A DNA stretch of 54,878 bases from Akkermansiaceae bacterium. Its GTDB lineage: Bacteria; Verrucomicrobiota; Verrucomicrobiia; Verrucomicrobiales; Akkermansiaceae. Both the position numbers and the translations under genes were made by a program. Under the pieces are notes generated by a model. It was not told the origin of the DNA. It made no database searches and saw only the letters and a list, made by a program, of their open reading frames with translations. The DNA lies in the NCBI GenBank assembly GCA_903908495.1, contig CAIVSK010000154.1, positions 1 to 54,878 of the forward strand. Direction: 5' to 3'. Positions 1 to 8,239 of the stretch are shown here, in pieces (position 1 is the first letter of the stretch; the number at the start of each line of letters is the position of its first letter).

Positions 1-1
1 C

Positions 2-862
2 ACTCCACTCCACGTCGAAGGCTCACCTGCCATCGAAGGGGACATCGTGGTGGCCGGGGCGGGGGCCGTGGAAAAAGGGCCCGAACACAAACCCAAGGGG
101 GACCCTGAGAAAGAAGGGAATCCCGGTTATGTGTTTGCCGCCCGCATCTCCGATGGCAAACTACTATGGACCTACCCGGTGATAGATCCCGAAAGCTCGC
201 CCGCCATCGTCGATGGCGTGGCCTACATCGGCAGCGGCGTCAATGGCAATGCCGTTTGTGCCCTGCGCATCGCTCCGGATGAGGAACTCAAAGCCCAGCG
301 GCTGGATCGGCTGGTTTGGAAGACCCCCACCCCCTACCCCGCCACCGGTGCGGTTAGCATTGACGGGGACCTGGTGATCATCGGCTGCGGCAAAGGCGAC
401 TTCGTCTTCGCCGCACCCGATCCCGAAGGACTCGTTGTGGCGCTGGACCGCGCCACCGGCACCATCCGCTGGAAAACCGCGATCCCCGACGCCGTACTCG
501 GTGCCATCGCCATCCGCGACGGCAAGGCGATCGTGCCCGTGCGCAACGGCGAAGTCATCGCACTCGATCTCAGCCACAACGGCAGCATCCTTTGGCGCAC
601 GCCCCTCGGCGAAAATGCCGCCGTGCTCGCCGCTCCCGCGTTCACCGGGAGTCATGTGTATGCCATCAACCAGCGCGGCTACCTGAGTGTCCTCGATGCG
701 AACAATGGCAAAGTGATCGAACGCCTTTACCTCAACAGCCCTAACAAGCCAGGCGAGCAGGGCCTCTGTATCAGCGCCCCATTCATCACCGGAGGCAGAC
801 TTTTCATCGGCACAGAAACCGGCGGCCTGCGCGCCTTGACCGGCAAAAACCTGATAAAATGA
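2..862 (+). CDS. PQQ-type beta-propeller repeat protein (5' end outside the window)
   Basis: The frame is open to the first bases of the window, so the gene begins upstream; the GTG at 47 is internal to the same open frame and lies within a repeat, so it is not taken as the start. The visible ~286 residues show recurring outer-strand motifs of PQQ/YWTD-like propeller blades such as 'ISDGKLLWTYPV', 'ALDRATGTIRWKTAIPD' and 'VLDANNGKVIERLYL', each with the Asp/Asn-Gly-Lys turn followed by an aromatic strand. Proteins of this fold are usually periplasmic scaffolds or dehydrogenases; no catalytic or signal segment is visible here, so a specific role cannot be given. Its stop codon overlaps the start of the next gene as ATGA (859-862), which implies translational coupling with the PEP-synthase-like protein that follows. 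Confidence 0.8.
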   Translation, partial: TPLHVEGSPAIEGDIVVAGAGAVEKGPEHKPKGDPEKEGNPGYVFAARISDGKLLWTYPVIDPESSPAIVDGVAYIGSGVNGNAVCALRIAPDEELKAQRLDRLVWKTPTPYPATGAVSIDGDLVIIGCGKGDFVFAAPDPEGLVVALDRATGTIRWKTAIPDAVLGAIAIRDGKAIVPVRNGEVIALDLSHNGSILWRTPLGENAAVLAAPAFTGSHVYAINQRGYLSVLDANNGKVIERLYLNSPNKPGEQGLCISAPFITGGRLFIGTETGGLRALTGKNLIK

Positions 863-3800
863 CCGCTCTTCCTGCCAACTCCAGCCCCATCCTGCCTCTC
901 GCCGCCAGCCAGGATGTGCATCTCGTCGGCGGCAAGGCGCTCAACCTGGCCCGCCTGATCACCGCCGGTTTCCCCGTGCCGGGCGGCTTTGTGATCACCA
1001 CCGCGGCCTATCAAAGCGCCCGCGTCCGCCACGCCGGCGGTGAGATCCCCACCGACCTCGCCCTCGCCATCACCGATGCCTACCGCGCCCTGGGCGAACC
1101 TCCCGTGGCAGTTAGATCCTCCGCCACCGCCGAAGACATGGCGGGCGCCTCCATGGCCGGCCAATACGAAACCATCCTCGACGTCCGCGATGCCGCCGCG
1201 CTGCTGCAGGCCGTGCGGCGCTGCTGGAGCAGCCTTGAGAGCCCGCGCGTCCACAGTTACTTGCAGGAACACCACATCGATCCCGCCCATGTCTCGATGG
1301 CTGTCGTCGTGCAGGAACTCATTCATGCCGACGTCGCCGGCGTGCTTTTCACCGACAATCCACAGCCGGGCTGCCTGAACGAAATGCTCATAGAAGCCAG
1401 TTGGGGCCTGGGCGAGGCGGTGGTCAGCGGCGTGGTCCAGCCCGACACCTTGACACTCGATCAAGCCAACGGCTCGGTCAAACAGGCGCTTATAGCCGAT
1501 AAAGCTCTCCAGTTCGTACCCGGCAGCCACGAGTCTTCCGCGGTACCCGAGGGCAAGCGCCGCCAGCCGTGCCTGGATTCCCGCCAGGTCCATGAACTCT
1601 GGCAACTGGGCTGGCGCGTCCGCCGCTATTTCGCCTCACCCCAGGACACCGAATGGGCCTTCGCCGGCGGCCGTCTCTATCTGCTCCAATCCCGCGCCAT
1701 CACCACCCTGTCCCATGCCGACCTGCTGCCAGTTCTGCTAGAGGCGGAAAAGAAAATCCTGCTGGATGCCACGGCAGCCGGGCGGGGCAACTGGGCGCGC
1801 CACAACCTGGCCGAAACCCTGCCGCAACCCACCCCGCTGACCTGGTGCGTGATGCGGCGCTTCATGTCCGGCGCGGGCGGCTTCGGCAACATGTATCGCC
1901 TGGCCGGCTTCCAGCCCTCCGCCAAGGTCCAACAGGATGGCTTTCTCGACCTCATCGCCGGGCGCATCTACATGGATCTTTCCCTCGCCTCGGAAATGTT
2001 CTTTGCCGGATTCCCGTTTGCTTACGACACGGAGTTGTTAAAGGCTCACCCCGACACCGCCCAGAATCCTCCCACCCTGGCCACCGGAAGCCTGATAGAG
2101 AAACTCCGTTGCGGGCGCCGCCTCACCGCCGTCCATCGAACTCTGGAACTGCTTGCCGCGGAATTTGTCCCCCGGCTCGAAGCCGAAATCATCCCGGCCT
2201 TCACGGCCTGGGTGGCAAGCGAGCAAGCTCGTGATTTGGCGGCCATGACGCCCCACGAATTGATGCAACTCTGGGATGTGCGGGAACGCCGCATCATGGA
2301 CGAATTCGCCCCCGAGTCGCTGCTGCCAAGCCTGTTATGCGCTCACTCCATCGGGCGCCTCAAGGAATTTGTAGCGGTCCATTTCCATGACGAGGATCCC
2401 GAGGCCCTGGTCAACCTGTTAGCCGGCGCCGCTATGCCCGACCTCACGCTTGCCGCCACCGCCGCGCTTCACGCCATCGCCCATGACACTGGATCGCGGG
2501 ACGAGTGGCTGCGGACATACGGCCACCGCGCACCTGAGGAGTTCGACCTGGCCACCCCACGCTGGCATGAGCGTCCTGCCGCGCTGGAAGCCCTCATCCG
2601 TCCGCTGCAGGGAGGACCATCACCTCATCAACTCCACCACCGGCGGGCTGAAGCCGCCCGGCAGCGCATCCTGGACCTTTCTGCCGCCCTTTCCACCGCT
2701 GACGTTGCAGTGTTCCGAGATCACCTAACACAATTTCACCGCCATCTTCCGTGGCGGGAAAATAGCAAGCACTATCTGATGCTCGGTTACCAACTGCTGC
2801 GTGACGTCGCGCTCGAAGCCGGACGGCGCCTGGCCATTGAAGAACCCACCGGTGTGTTCCTGCTCACGCTGCCGGAACTGCGCACGTCCATGGGCACCGG
2901 CTTCGCGCCACTGCAATTGATTGCCGAGAGACACGCTCAACGGGCCGCGCTGGCGCCCCTCGATCTGCCCGCCGTCATTGACGGCAAAGCCATCAACCGC
3001 CTCGGTGAATCCCCTGCCGCCGTGCCCGGGTCCCGTCCTAACGCTTTTGCGATCTCCCCCGGCACCGCCAGCGGACCGGTCCGCATCGTTTTCAGGCCGG
3101 AGGACTTCCAGGCGACGGCCCCGGGCTATGTGCTCGTGTGCCCCAGCACCGATCCGAGTTGGACGCCGCTGTTTGTCCAAGCCGCAGCGGTGATCATGGA
3201 ACGGGGCGGCTCGCTCTCACACGGCGCGGTCGTCGCCCGCGAAATCGGCATCCCTGCCGTCGTGGTCGATGGTGCCACCCGCCGCTATACCGAGGGCGAA
3301 ATTCTCACCGTGGACGGCGGAACCGGCGCGGTCCGCCGCGCTGGCGAATCCGACGAATCCATATCTAGCGAACCCGACCCGCTCGACACCCGTGTCCCGC
3401 CGGCACGACTCCCGCCGCCGCCTTCCACCAAGGACCGGCGTGCCGCCCGCCTGCGCAACATCTCTCTAATCGGCTGGGGATTTTTTCTAACTTTTATCTT
3501 CCTGCTGCCACCCACGTGGTTAAGACTGCCGTGTTTCCGCCTTATCGACACCCTGTTGCTGCCTGCCGTGGATCTCATCGGGCGGCCGGCACTTGTCGCG
3601 CTCATGGCTATCTTCCTCGGTTTCTACAGCATGCTCGGCCAGCGTTTGCTCACCGACAACCCGCGACTCCTGTTAGCCAAGGTGCGCGCCGCCACGCTGC
3701 GGCGTGAAGCCCGGACTTTGCCGCCTGACTGCCCGCGCCGCCGCGCCCTGTTAGCCGCTGCCGCGCCGGTGCCATCCCGAATTGCCCTGGCGGCATTGGT

Positions 3801-4542
3801 TCCGCTCAGTTTGATCTTGGGACCGATGGTGCTTTCCTTCCTCTGGCTGCCGGAACGGGTGGATCCGGGCAGTTGGAATGCCGAGCCCGGCACCACGGTC
3901 TATATCACCGCGCTGGTCGCGGGTGATCACAGTGGCCCGGTCACCCTCAGCGCCGCCGCACCACTCGTCATCGACAACCAAACCCCTGCCGCCCAGACCC
4001 TGCCGCCCATCCGTTCCATCCTCGAACGGCAACTCTCCCGCTGGCGTCAAGCCGGGAAACCCTCACCCGACCTGCCATGGGAACTGCGCGAAGCCGCCCG
4101 CGTCACCCGCGATCATACCCTGGCCAGCTTGGATGCGTTCCTGCAACAGCCCATCCCCGCCCAAACCATGGCCTGGACTGTCCAGACCCCGAAGAACCAG
4201 CCGGGACGCTTTCCTCTCAGCCTATGCGCGGCGGGAGCCCCCCCGGTCGGCACGTCGATTGTGTTAGGCAACCGCCATGGTCCGGAGCCGAAAGAGGATT
4301 TCCAGAATGGCAAGGGTCCCGTGCAGGCCGTGAAATGCAGCGGTCCTGCCCAGCCCATTCAAAACATCAAGGTTCTATATGCTTCACAAAAGACCGAGGG
4401 CAAGGATCTCTTCTGGAAACCTATGGATCATATCCATGCATTGCTGGGAAATCCCGTCTGGCTCGCCCCCTGGCTCATCGTTTACCTGCTCGTCTATATC
4501 CCCGCCATGTTCCTGGCCAAACGGCTGTTCCGGGTCCCTTAA
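859..4542 (+). CDS. PEP-synthase/rifampin-phosphotransferase-like protein with C-terminal membrane domain
   Basis: The 1,227-residue product has the order ATP-grasp domain (about 10-310, with 'VGGKALNLARLITAGFPVP' and 'VRSSATAEDMAGASMAGQY'), a long helical middle region (about 310-720) and a swivelling phosphohistidine domain (about 725-810, 'GGSLSHGAVVAREIGIPAVV', His788). That order, with no C-terminal PEP-binding TIM barrel, is the layout of rifampin phosphotransferase rather than of PEP synthase or PPDK. The family transfers phosphate from ATP through the histidine to a substrate held by the middle domain; the substrate here is unknown. Unusually, about 390 further residues follow, with hydrophobic segments near 870-890, 900-925, 970-990 and 1200-1220. 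The tail pattern 'WLIVYLLVYIPAMFLAKRLF' and the charged helix after the second segment recall DUF106/EMC3-like insertase relatives, but that is inference. The gene is coupled to the upstream propeller gene by an ATGA overlap. Confidence 0.8.
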   Translation: MTALPANSSPILPLAASQDVHLVGGKALNLARLITAGFPVPGGFVITTAAYQSARVRHAGGEIPTDLALAITDAYRALGEPPVAVRSSATAEDMAGASMAGQYETILDVRDAAALLQAVRRCWSSLESPRVHSYLQEHHIDPAHVSMAVVVQELIHADVAGVLFTDNPQPGCLNEMLIEASWGLGEAVVSGVVQPDTLTLDQANGSVKQALIADKALQFVPGSHESSAVPEGKRRQPCLDSRQVHELWQLGWRVRRYFASPQDTEWAFAGGRLYLLQSRAITTLSHADLLPVLLEAEKKILLDATAAGRGNWARHNLAETLPQPTPLTWCVMRRFMSGAGGFGNMYRLAGFQPSAKVQQDGFLDLIAGRIYMDLSLASEMFFAGFPFAYDTELLKAHPDTAQNPPTLATGSLIEKLRCGRRLTAVHRTLELLAAEFVPRLEAEIIPAFTAWVASEQARDLAAMTPHELMQLWDVRERRIMDEFAPESLLPSLLCAHSIGRLKEFVAVHFHDEDPEALVNLLAGAAMPDLTLAATAALHAIAHDTGSRDEWLRTYGHRAPEEFDLATPRWHERPAALEALIRPLQGGPSPHQLHHRRAEAARQRILDLSAALSTADVAVFRDHLTQFHRHLPWRENSKHYLMLGYQLLRDVALEAGRRLAIEEPTGVFLLTLPELRTSMGTGFAPLQLIAERHAQRAALAPLDLPAVIDGKAINRLGESPAAVPGSRPNAFAISPGTASGPVRIVFRPEDFQATAPGYVLVCPSTDPSWTPLFVQAAAVIMERGGSLSHGAVVAREIGIPAVVVDGATRRYTEGEILTVDGGTGAVRRAGESDESISSEPDPLDTRVPPARLPPPPSTKDRRAARLRNISLIGWGFFLTFIFLLPPTWLRLPCFRLIDTLLLPAVDLIGRPALVALMAIFLGFYSMLGQRLLTDNPRLLLAKVRAATLRREARTLPPDCPRRRALLAAAAPVPSRIALAALVPLSLILGPMVLSFLWLPERVDPGSWNAEPGTTVYITALVAGDHSGPVTLSAAAPLVIDNQTPAAQTLPPIRSILERQLSRWRQAGKPSPDLPWELREAARVTRDHTLASLDAFLQQPIPAQTMAWTVQTPKNQPGRFPLSLCAAGAPPVGTSIVLGNRHGPEPKEDFQNGKGPVQAVKCSGPAQPIQNIKVLYASQKTEGKDLFWKPMDHIHALLGNPVWLAPWLIVYLLVYIPAMFLAKRLFRVP

Positions 4543-4652
4543 ACGCACCGGGGACGGCGCTGAGTTCAGTCCCCAATGGAAGCCGAGTGCCCAGGTGACG
4601 GCCGACCACGCCCTCGGCATGCTGATGCGCCTTGCTGCCGACGGCGAGTGGC

Positions 4653-4875
4653 GAAAGACGGCTTCTTGGCGGGGTTTAGCTCGCGCAGCATGTCCCACTC
4701 GTTGGTCAGGGTGTCGCCGTGGAAGATCTCGAACTCGGTGTCCTTCACCCCGTGCAGCAGCATGTTCATGCGGGCCAGGTTGTAGGTGGTGATGTTCTTT
4801 TCCTGGCCTCGAAGCCGATGGTGGCGGAGGACACGTCTTTGGGAGCGGCGTTGCGTTTGGCGTGCATTGGGGGCG
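4653..4875 (-). pseudogene. Frameshifted remnant of a type I restriction-modification methylase (HsdM)
   Basis: On the minus strand residues such as 'NITTYNLARMNMLLHGVKD' and 'FEIFHGDTLTNEWDMLREL', then 'NPAKKPSF', match the conserved region just before the NPPF/NPPY catalytic motif of HsdM-type N6-adenine methyltransferases. The upstream part, 'NAAPKDVSSATIGFE', lies in a different frame; the two join near 4805-4812 with one base missing. The sequence then diverges immediately after 'KKPSF', so the catalytic motif itself is absent. Only about 75 codons survive of a gene normally near 500 codons. No hsdS or hsdR is visible nearby. The remaining bases of the 4543-5058 gap hold no other gene that I can support. 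Confidence 0.82.
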
Positions 4876-5058
4876 CTAAGAAAACAGGCAACCCGACCGT
4901 TGAGCCACCCTTGGGCGTAGGCTAATCCGGGCGGCGCGCCGGGCCCAACCGCATATTCACCACTTCTGGCAAGATTGGGGCCGCTGGCAGCTCGTTGAAT
5001 CAAGCGTCCTATGACGCGATGATCCGGTCATCGGGCCACCTCACATTTTCCCGTGTTT

Positions 5059-7203
5059 TCAAAACCCCGGATCGACCCGGATGACCACCCGCGTTCCCTG
5101 GCCGGGTTGGCTGGTGATCTCGAGTTCGCCGCCGAGCCGGAGCGCCCGCTCACGCATTCCTTGCAGGCCGAAATGCCCCTGATGGGGACCTTTGGCCATC
5201 CCGATATCGAAGCCGCAGCCGTCGTCAGTGATGGTTAGAGTGACCCGTTCCGGCTCGTGGTCCACGTTAAGGTGGATCGCCGCTGGAGAGGAATGTTTCA
5301 GGGCGTTGGTGATGCATTCCTTGGCGAGCATCAACAAATTACCGGCGATGAGGTCGGGCAGGTCCTGCTCCTCGCCGATGCCGCCGGTGGTGATGGCGAT
5401 GCCGCTGCCTTCCAGCAATCCAGACGCGATGTGTTCAAGCGCCTCGCGCAGCATGCGGCCTTCGAGCACGTTGGAGCGGAGATTCCACACGGAGCGGCGC
5501 ACATCCTCGCGGCTGCCGGAGAGAATCTGGCGGGCGAGAAAGAGGTGGCGGTGGCTGAGTTCCGGCGGATGATCGCGCAGGCGGTGCATGGTTTCGAGTT
5601 GGAAGGCGACGCCGGTGAGCGCCTGTTCCAGGGTGTCGTGGAGATCGGCGGCCAGGCGCTCCCGCTCGCGGATGGTGGCGGCGAATTCCGTGCTGGCGGC
5701 TTCACTGGCCCGCTCCTTGGTAGCGAGGGCGCTGCGTTCCTGATCGACTTTGCGGCGCAGATAGAGCGCCCAAATGAGCGCGAGCACGAAGACCGAGAAC
5801 AGCCCGGTGAGCGCTCGCCACAGATGCTCCGCTGTCCACCACGACGCGAGACGCGTGACGGCGATGTCGTCCGGGGCACGCAGCAGCAGACGGAAGCCGG
5901 TGATGCGCGGGATGTCCTGCGCGGGCCAGGCCGAGGAGAGTTCCGTGGCACACACGCCGGTGAGGGCCACGTCGCTGCCCAGCCGCAATGAGGACAATCG
6001 CTCGGCGGGTATCGCATGATCGATTTCAGCGACGACCACGGCACCGCCGGACTGCACGAAAAGTCTGGTGCCTTGCTCGGTGGGTTCCATCTGGAGCAAT
6101 TGGCCGTTCAGGCGGACGAGACTGCCGTCCACGTCCACGGCATCATTGGTTTGGTAGCCGGAGAAATTTCCCAATACCTGTTGCCGCGTGATGGGGGTCG
6201 CGGTGACGCGCCCGGCGCCATCCACCACGCGAAAGATGGCTTGGCTCACTTCGGCAAACGGCCGCTGGAGTTCGATAAATCCGGAGACGAGCACCCGTGT
6301 TCCGACCGGCAGCGAGTCGCGTTGCCGGGTGTAGACGCGGACGCCGCGAGATCCGTTCTGCAGGTAGAAGAATTCGCCCGGGCGACTCAGCGTCACGGTG
6401 CCGCGCAATTGCCTGCGGTGCAGCGATTGCGGCTGGATGGAGAATGGCCGGAGCATGGCAATGCTGATTTCCGGCACGGCGAACGGATCGGGCGGCGCAG
6501 GCACCAGCACTTGGATCTCATCGAGGCTGTTGACATGCAGGCGGATGCCGGCGAGCTCGCCCCGGGGGGTGAAAAACGTGCAACACACACCCTCCACTCC
6601 GACCTCGGCATCCACCAGTGAAGCACTCCCCGGCACGGTGGTCTGGGCGAGAATGATTTCGCAACGTCCCTCCTGGGTCGTCATCACAAGTCGCGAGCGC
6701 CGGTCGAACCAATGCCGCCCCCCCGCATCCTGCAGCACTCCGCGCAGCGCGACCCGCTGGCAATCGTAGATTCCGGTCAGCAACTCAGTGATGATGACCG
6801 GCTTGGCCGGGGGCAGCGGAGCCATCCCGAGGATGCTCAGGGATCGGGCCTCGATCCGCGGGGCAAACTGTCCCGCCCCGCTGAGGCCTGCCACTTCCAC
6901 CCGCATCCCGGCCTTGAGCATCACGATGGGGTCATCGGCACCCTGCGGCGTGCCCGCCGGGCGCAAGCCTCGATTGCGTTGCACGAAGACTCCGCGGGTG
7001 CCATCGTCAAGGATGAAGCCGGCGTCATCGGTAATGCCGGGATCGGTGACAACACCGGTGATTCTAAGCGGCAAGCCCTTGGCCGCCTCCTCGCGCGGCA
7101 ACCGATGCAGGGCGAGGCCGCTGCTAATCACCGTGGGCTCCGCCCCATACCCATGCGGACCGAGGACAAGACAACACAGCAATCCTTCGAGCCAGCGGCG
7201 CAT
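5059..7203 (-). CDS. NarL-family sensor histidine kinase with OB-fold-like extracytoplasmic region
   Basis: The 714-residue product starts with a signal peptide or first membrane segment ('MRRWLEGLLCCLVLGPHGYG'). The extracytoplasmic part, to about residue 460, contains repeated OB-like units with 'LPLRITGVVTDPG', 'RVALRGVLQDAGG' and 'LRGTVTLSRPGEFFYLQNG'. One transmembrane helix follows ('ALTGLFSVFVLALIWALYL'), then a HisKA_3 dimerisation helix with the phospho-acceptor His522 in 'LAADLHDTLEQ', and a HATPase_c domain with N-box 'ECITNALKHS' and G-box 'ITDDGCGFD'. It should autophosphorylate in response to an unknown envelope signal and pass phosphate to the regulator encoded upstream (7380-8000). 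The start at 7203 is preferred over the longer frame to 7356, because the extra ~51 residues would be encoded by heptamer repeats (7265-7313) and the signal peptide begins at 7203. Confidence 0.9.
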   Translation of the reverse strand: MRRWLEGLLCCLVLGPHGYGAEPTVISSGLALHRLPREEAAKGLPLRITGVVTDPGITDDAGFILDDGTRGVFVQRNRGLRPAGTPQGADDPIVMLKAGMRVEVAGLSGAGQFAPRIEARSLSILGMAPLPPAKPVIITELLTGIYDCQRVALRGVLQDAGGRHWFDRRSRLVMTTQEGRCEIILAQTTVPGSASLVDAEVGVEGVCCTFFTPRGELAGIRLHVNSLDEIQVLVPAPPDPFAVPEISIAMLRPFSIQPQSLHRRQLRGTVTLSRPGEFFYLQNGSRGVRVYTRQRDSLPVGTRVLVSGFIELQRPFAEVSQAIFRVVDGAGRVTATPITRQQVLGNFSGYQTNDAVDVDGSLVRLNGQLLQMEPTEQGTRLFVQSGGAVVVAEIDHAIPAERLSSLRLGSDVALTGVCATELSSAWPAQDIPRITGFRLLLRAPDDIAVTRLASWWTAEHLWRALTGLFSVFVLALIWALYLRRKVDQERSALATKERASEAASTEFAATIRERERLAADLHDTLEQALTGVAFQLETMHRLRDHPPELSHRHLFLARQILSGSREDVRRSVWNLRSNVLEGRMLREALEHIASGLLEGSGIAITTGGIGEEQDLPDLIAGNLLMLAKECITNALKHSSPAAIHLNVDHEPERVTLTITDDGCGFDIGMAKGPHQGHFGLQGMRERALRLGGELEITSQPGQGTRVVIRVDPGF

Positions 7204-7264
7204 GCAGGAAAGCTGATGAGCGGCGGGCCGTTTGCCAAATGGATAATCCAGTGGGTGGAAAATG

Positions 7265-7313
7265 GGTTGTCCGTTGTCGGTTGTCGGTTGTCTGTTGTCC
7301 GTTGTCGGTTGTC
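7265..7313. repeat. Heptamer tandem array, seven copies of NGTTGTC
   Basis: Seven consecutive 7-bp units (ggttgtc, cgttgtc, ggttgtc, ggttgtc, tgttgtc, cgttgtc, ggttgtc) lie between the response regulator and the kinase gene. They vary only at the first base. The array is in the intercistronic region, about 60 bp upstream of the kinase start. Confidence 0.9.
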
Positions 7314-7353
7314 GGTGATTGCGGGTGTGGGCTAACGCGCGAAGCGCAAGCGC

Positions 7354-7374
7354 CACAGACCACAGACCACAGAC
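7354..7374. repeat. Heptamer tandem array, three copies of CACAGAC
   Basis: Three perfect 7-bp units sit directly after the stop codon of the response-regulator gene (minus strand). It is the second heptamer array in the same 176-bp intercistronic gap. Confidence 0.9.
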
Positions 7375-7379
7375 AACGT

Positions 7380-8000
7380 CTAACCGACCTTGAGCCAGCC
7401 CTGGGCAAAGCCGCAGGAAACCGCTCCGGCGCGGTCGCTGGTATCGAGTTTTTCGAGCAGCGTTTTGACGTAGCTTTTCACGGTGTGTTCGCTGATTCCG
7501 AGTTGGGTGGCGATTTCCTTGTTAGCCAGGCCGTGGCTTATTCCTGTCAAGACATCCAGTTCGCGTTTGGAGAGTTTGCGACGCTCGGCGATGCGCAGTG
7601 CCAGCGCCGGAGAAAACAGGTGTTCGCCCCGCGCCGCGGCGCGGATCGCCGCGACGAGGGATTCCTGTCCTTCCGTTTTCAAAACATACCCGACGGCACC
7701 CGCTTCGAACGCCAGTGCGACTTCCGTTTCCAATTCCGAGGTGCTGAGCATCAGGATGACCGCCTCGGGATAGGACGCCCGGATCCGGCGCAATGCCTCA
7801 ATGCCTCCCATACCGGACATCCGCACATCGAGCAACACGACGTCCGGGCGGTGCTCGTGATATAGGGCCACCGCCTGTTCCCCGTCGCAGGCCTCGGCGA
7901 CGATTTCCAGGTCGTCCTCGATGGCAAGCATGGAGACGATGCCCATGCGGACCACGACATGATCGTCGGCAATGAGCAGGCGGGTCGGAAATGCTTTCAT
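7380..8000 (-). CDS. NarL/FixJ-family response regulator with LuxR helix-turn-helix
   Basis: This 206-residue DNA-binding regulator has an N-terminal receiver domain with the acidic pair in 'LLIADDHVVVRMG', the phospho-acceptor Asp58 in 'PDVVLLDVRMSGMGG' and the conserved Lys in 'GYVLKTEGQ'. The C-terminus carries a LuxR-type helix-turn-helix, 'LSKRELDVLTGISHGLANKE' followed by 'LGISEHTVKSYVKTLLEKL'. It is the natural partner of the HisKA_3 kinase downstream on the same strand; the two genes are 176 bp apart, with heptamer repeats between them. Target promoters cannot be deduced. The divergently placed secreted-protein gene at 8240 could be a target, but that is only positional. Confidence 0.93.
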   Translation of the reverse strand: MKAFPTRLLIADDHVVVRMGIVSMLAIEDDLEIVAEACDGEQAVALYHEHRPDVVLLDVRMSGMGGIEALRRIRASYPEAVILMLSTSELETEVALAFEAGAVGYVLKTEGQESLVAAIRAAARGEHLFSPALALRIAERRKLSKRELDVLTGISHGLANKEIATQLGISEHTVKSYVKTLLEKLDTSDRAGAVSCGFAQGWLKVG

Positions 8001-8065
8001 AACTTCGGCCGGAATGCTAAGCGGGGATTGCCAGCCTTGGCAACCCCCTCATTTGAGCGGATAGG

Positions 8066-8101
8066 CAACCCCGCCAACCCCGCCAACCGCGCCAACACCG
8101 C
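8066..8101. repeat. Nonamer tandem array, four copies of CAACCCCGC
   Basis: Four 9-bp units (caaccccgc, caaccccgc, caaccgcgc, caacaccgc) lie in the gap between the divergent response regulator and secreted-protein genes. Confidence 0.85.
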
Positions 8102-8239
8102 CAAACCATCCGGATCAGCCCCCTCGAATGAGGGGATCGACAGTTTGCCTCAAAATGGGGACAATCCTCTGCATCATGTTGATGAATGCGTCATGGTTCT
8201 CGCGCCAGACACCGTTTCCCAGTCCGAAAACACCACCCA

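Noticed and set aside
7204-7356. Longer start for the sensor kinase
   Set aside because: It would translate the GTTGTC heptamer array ahead of a clear signal peptide beginning at 7203.
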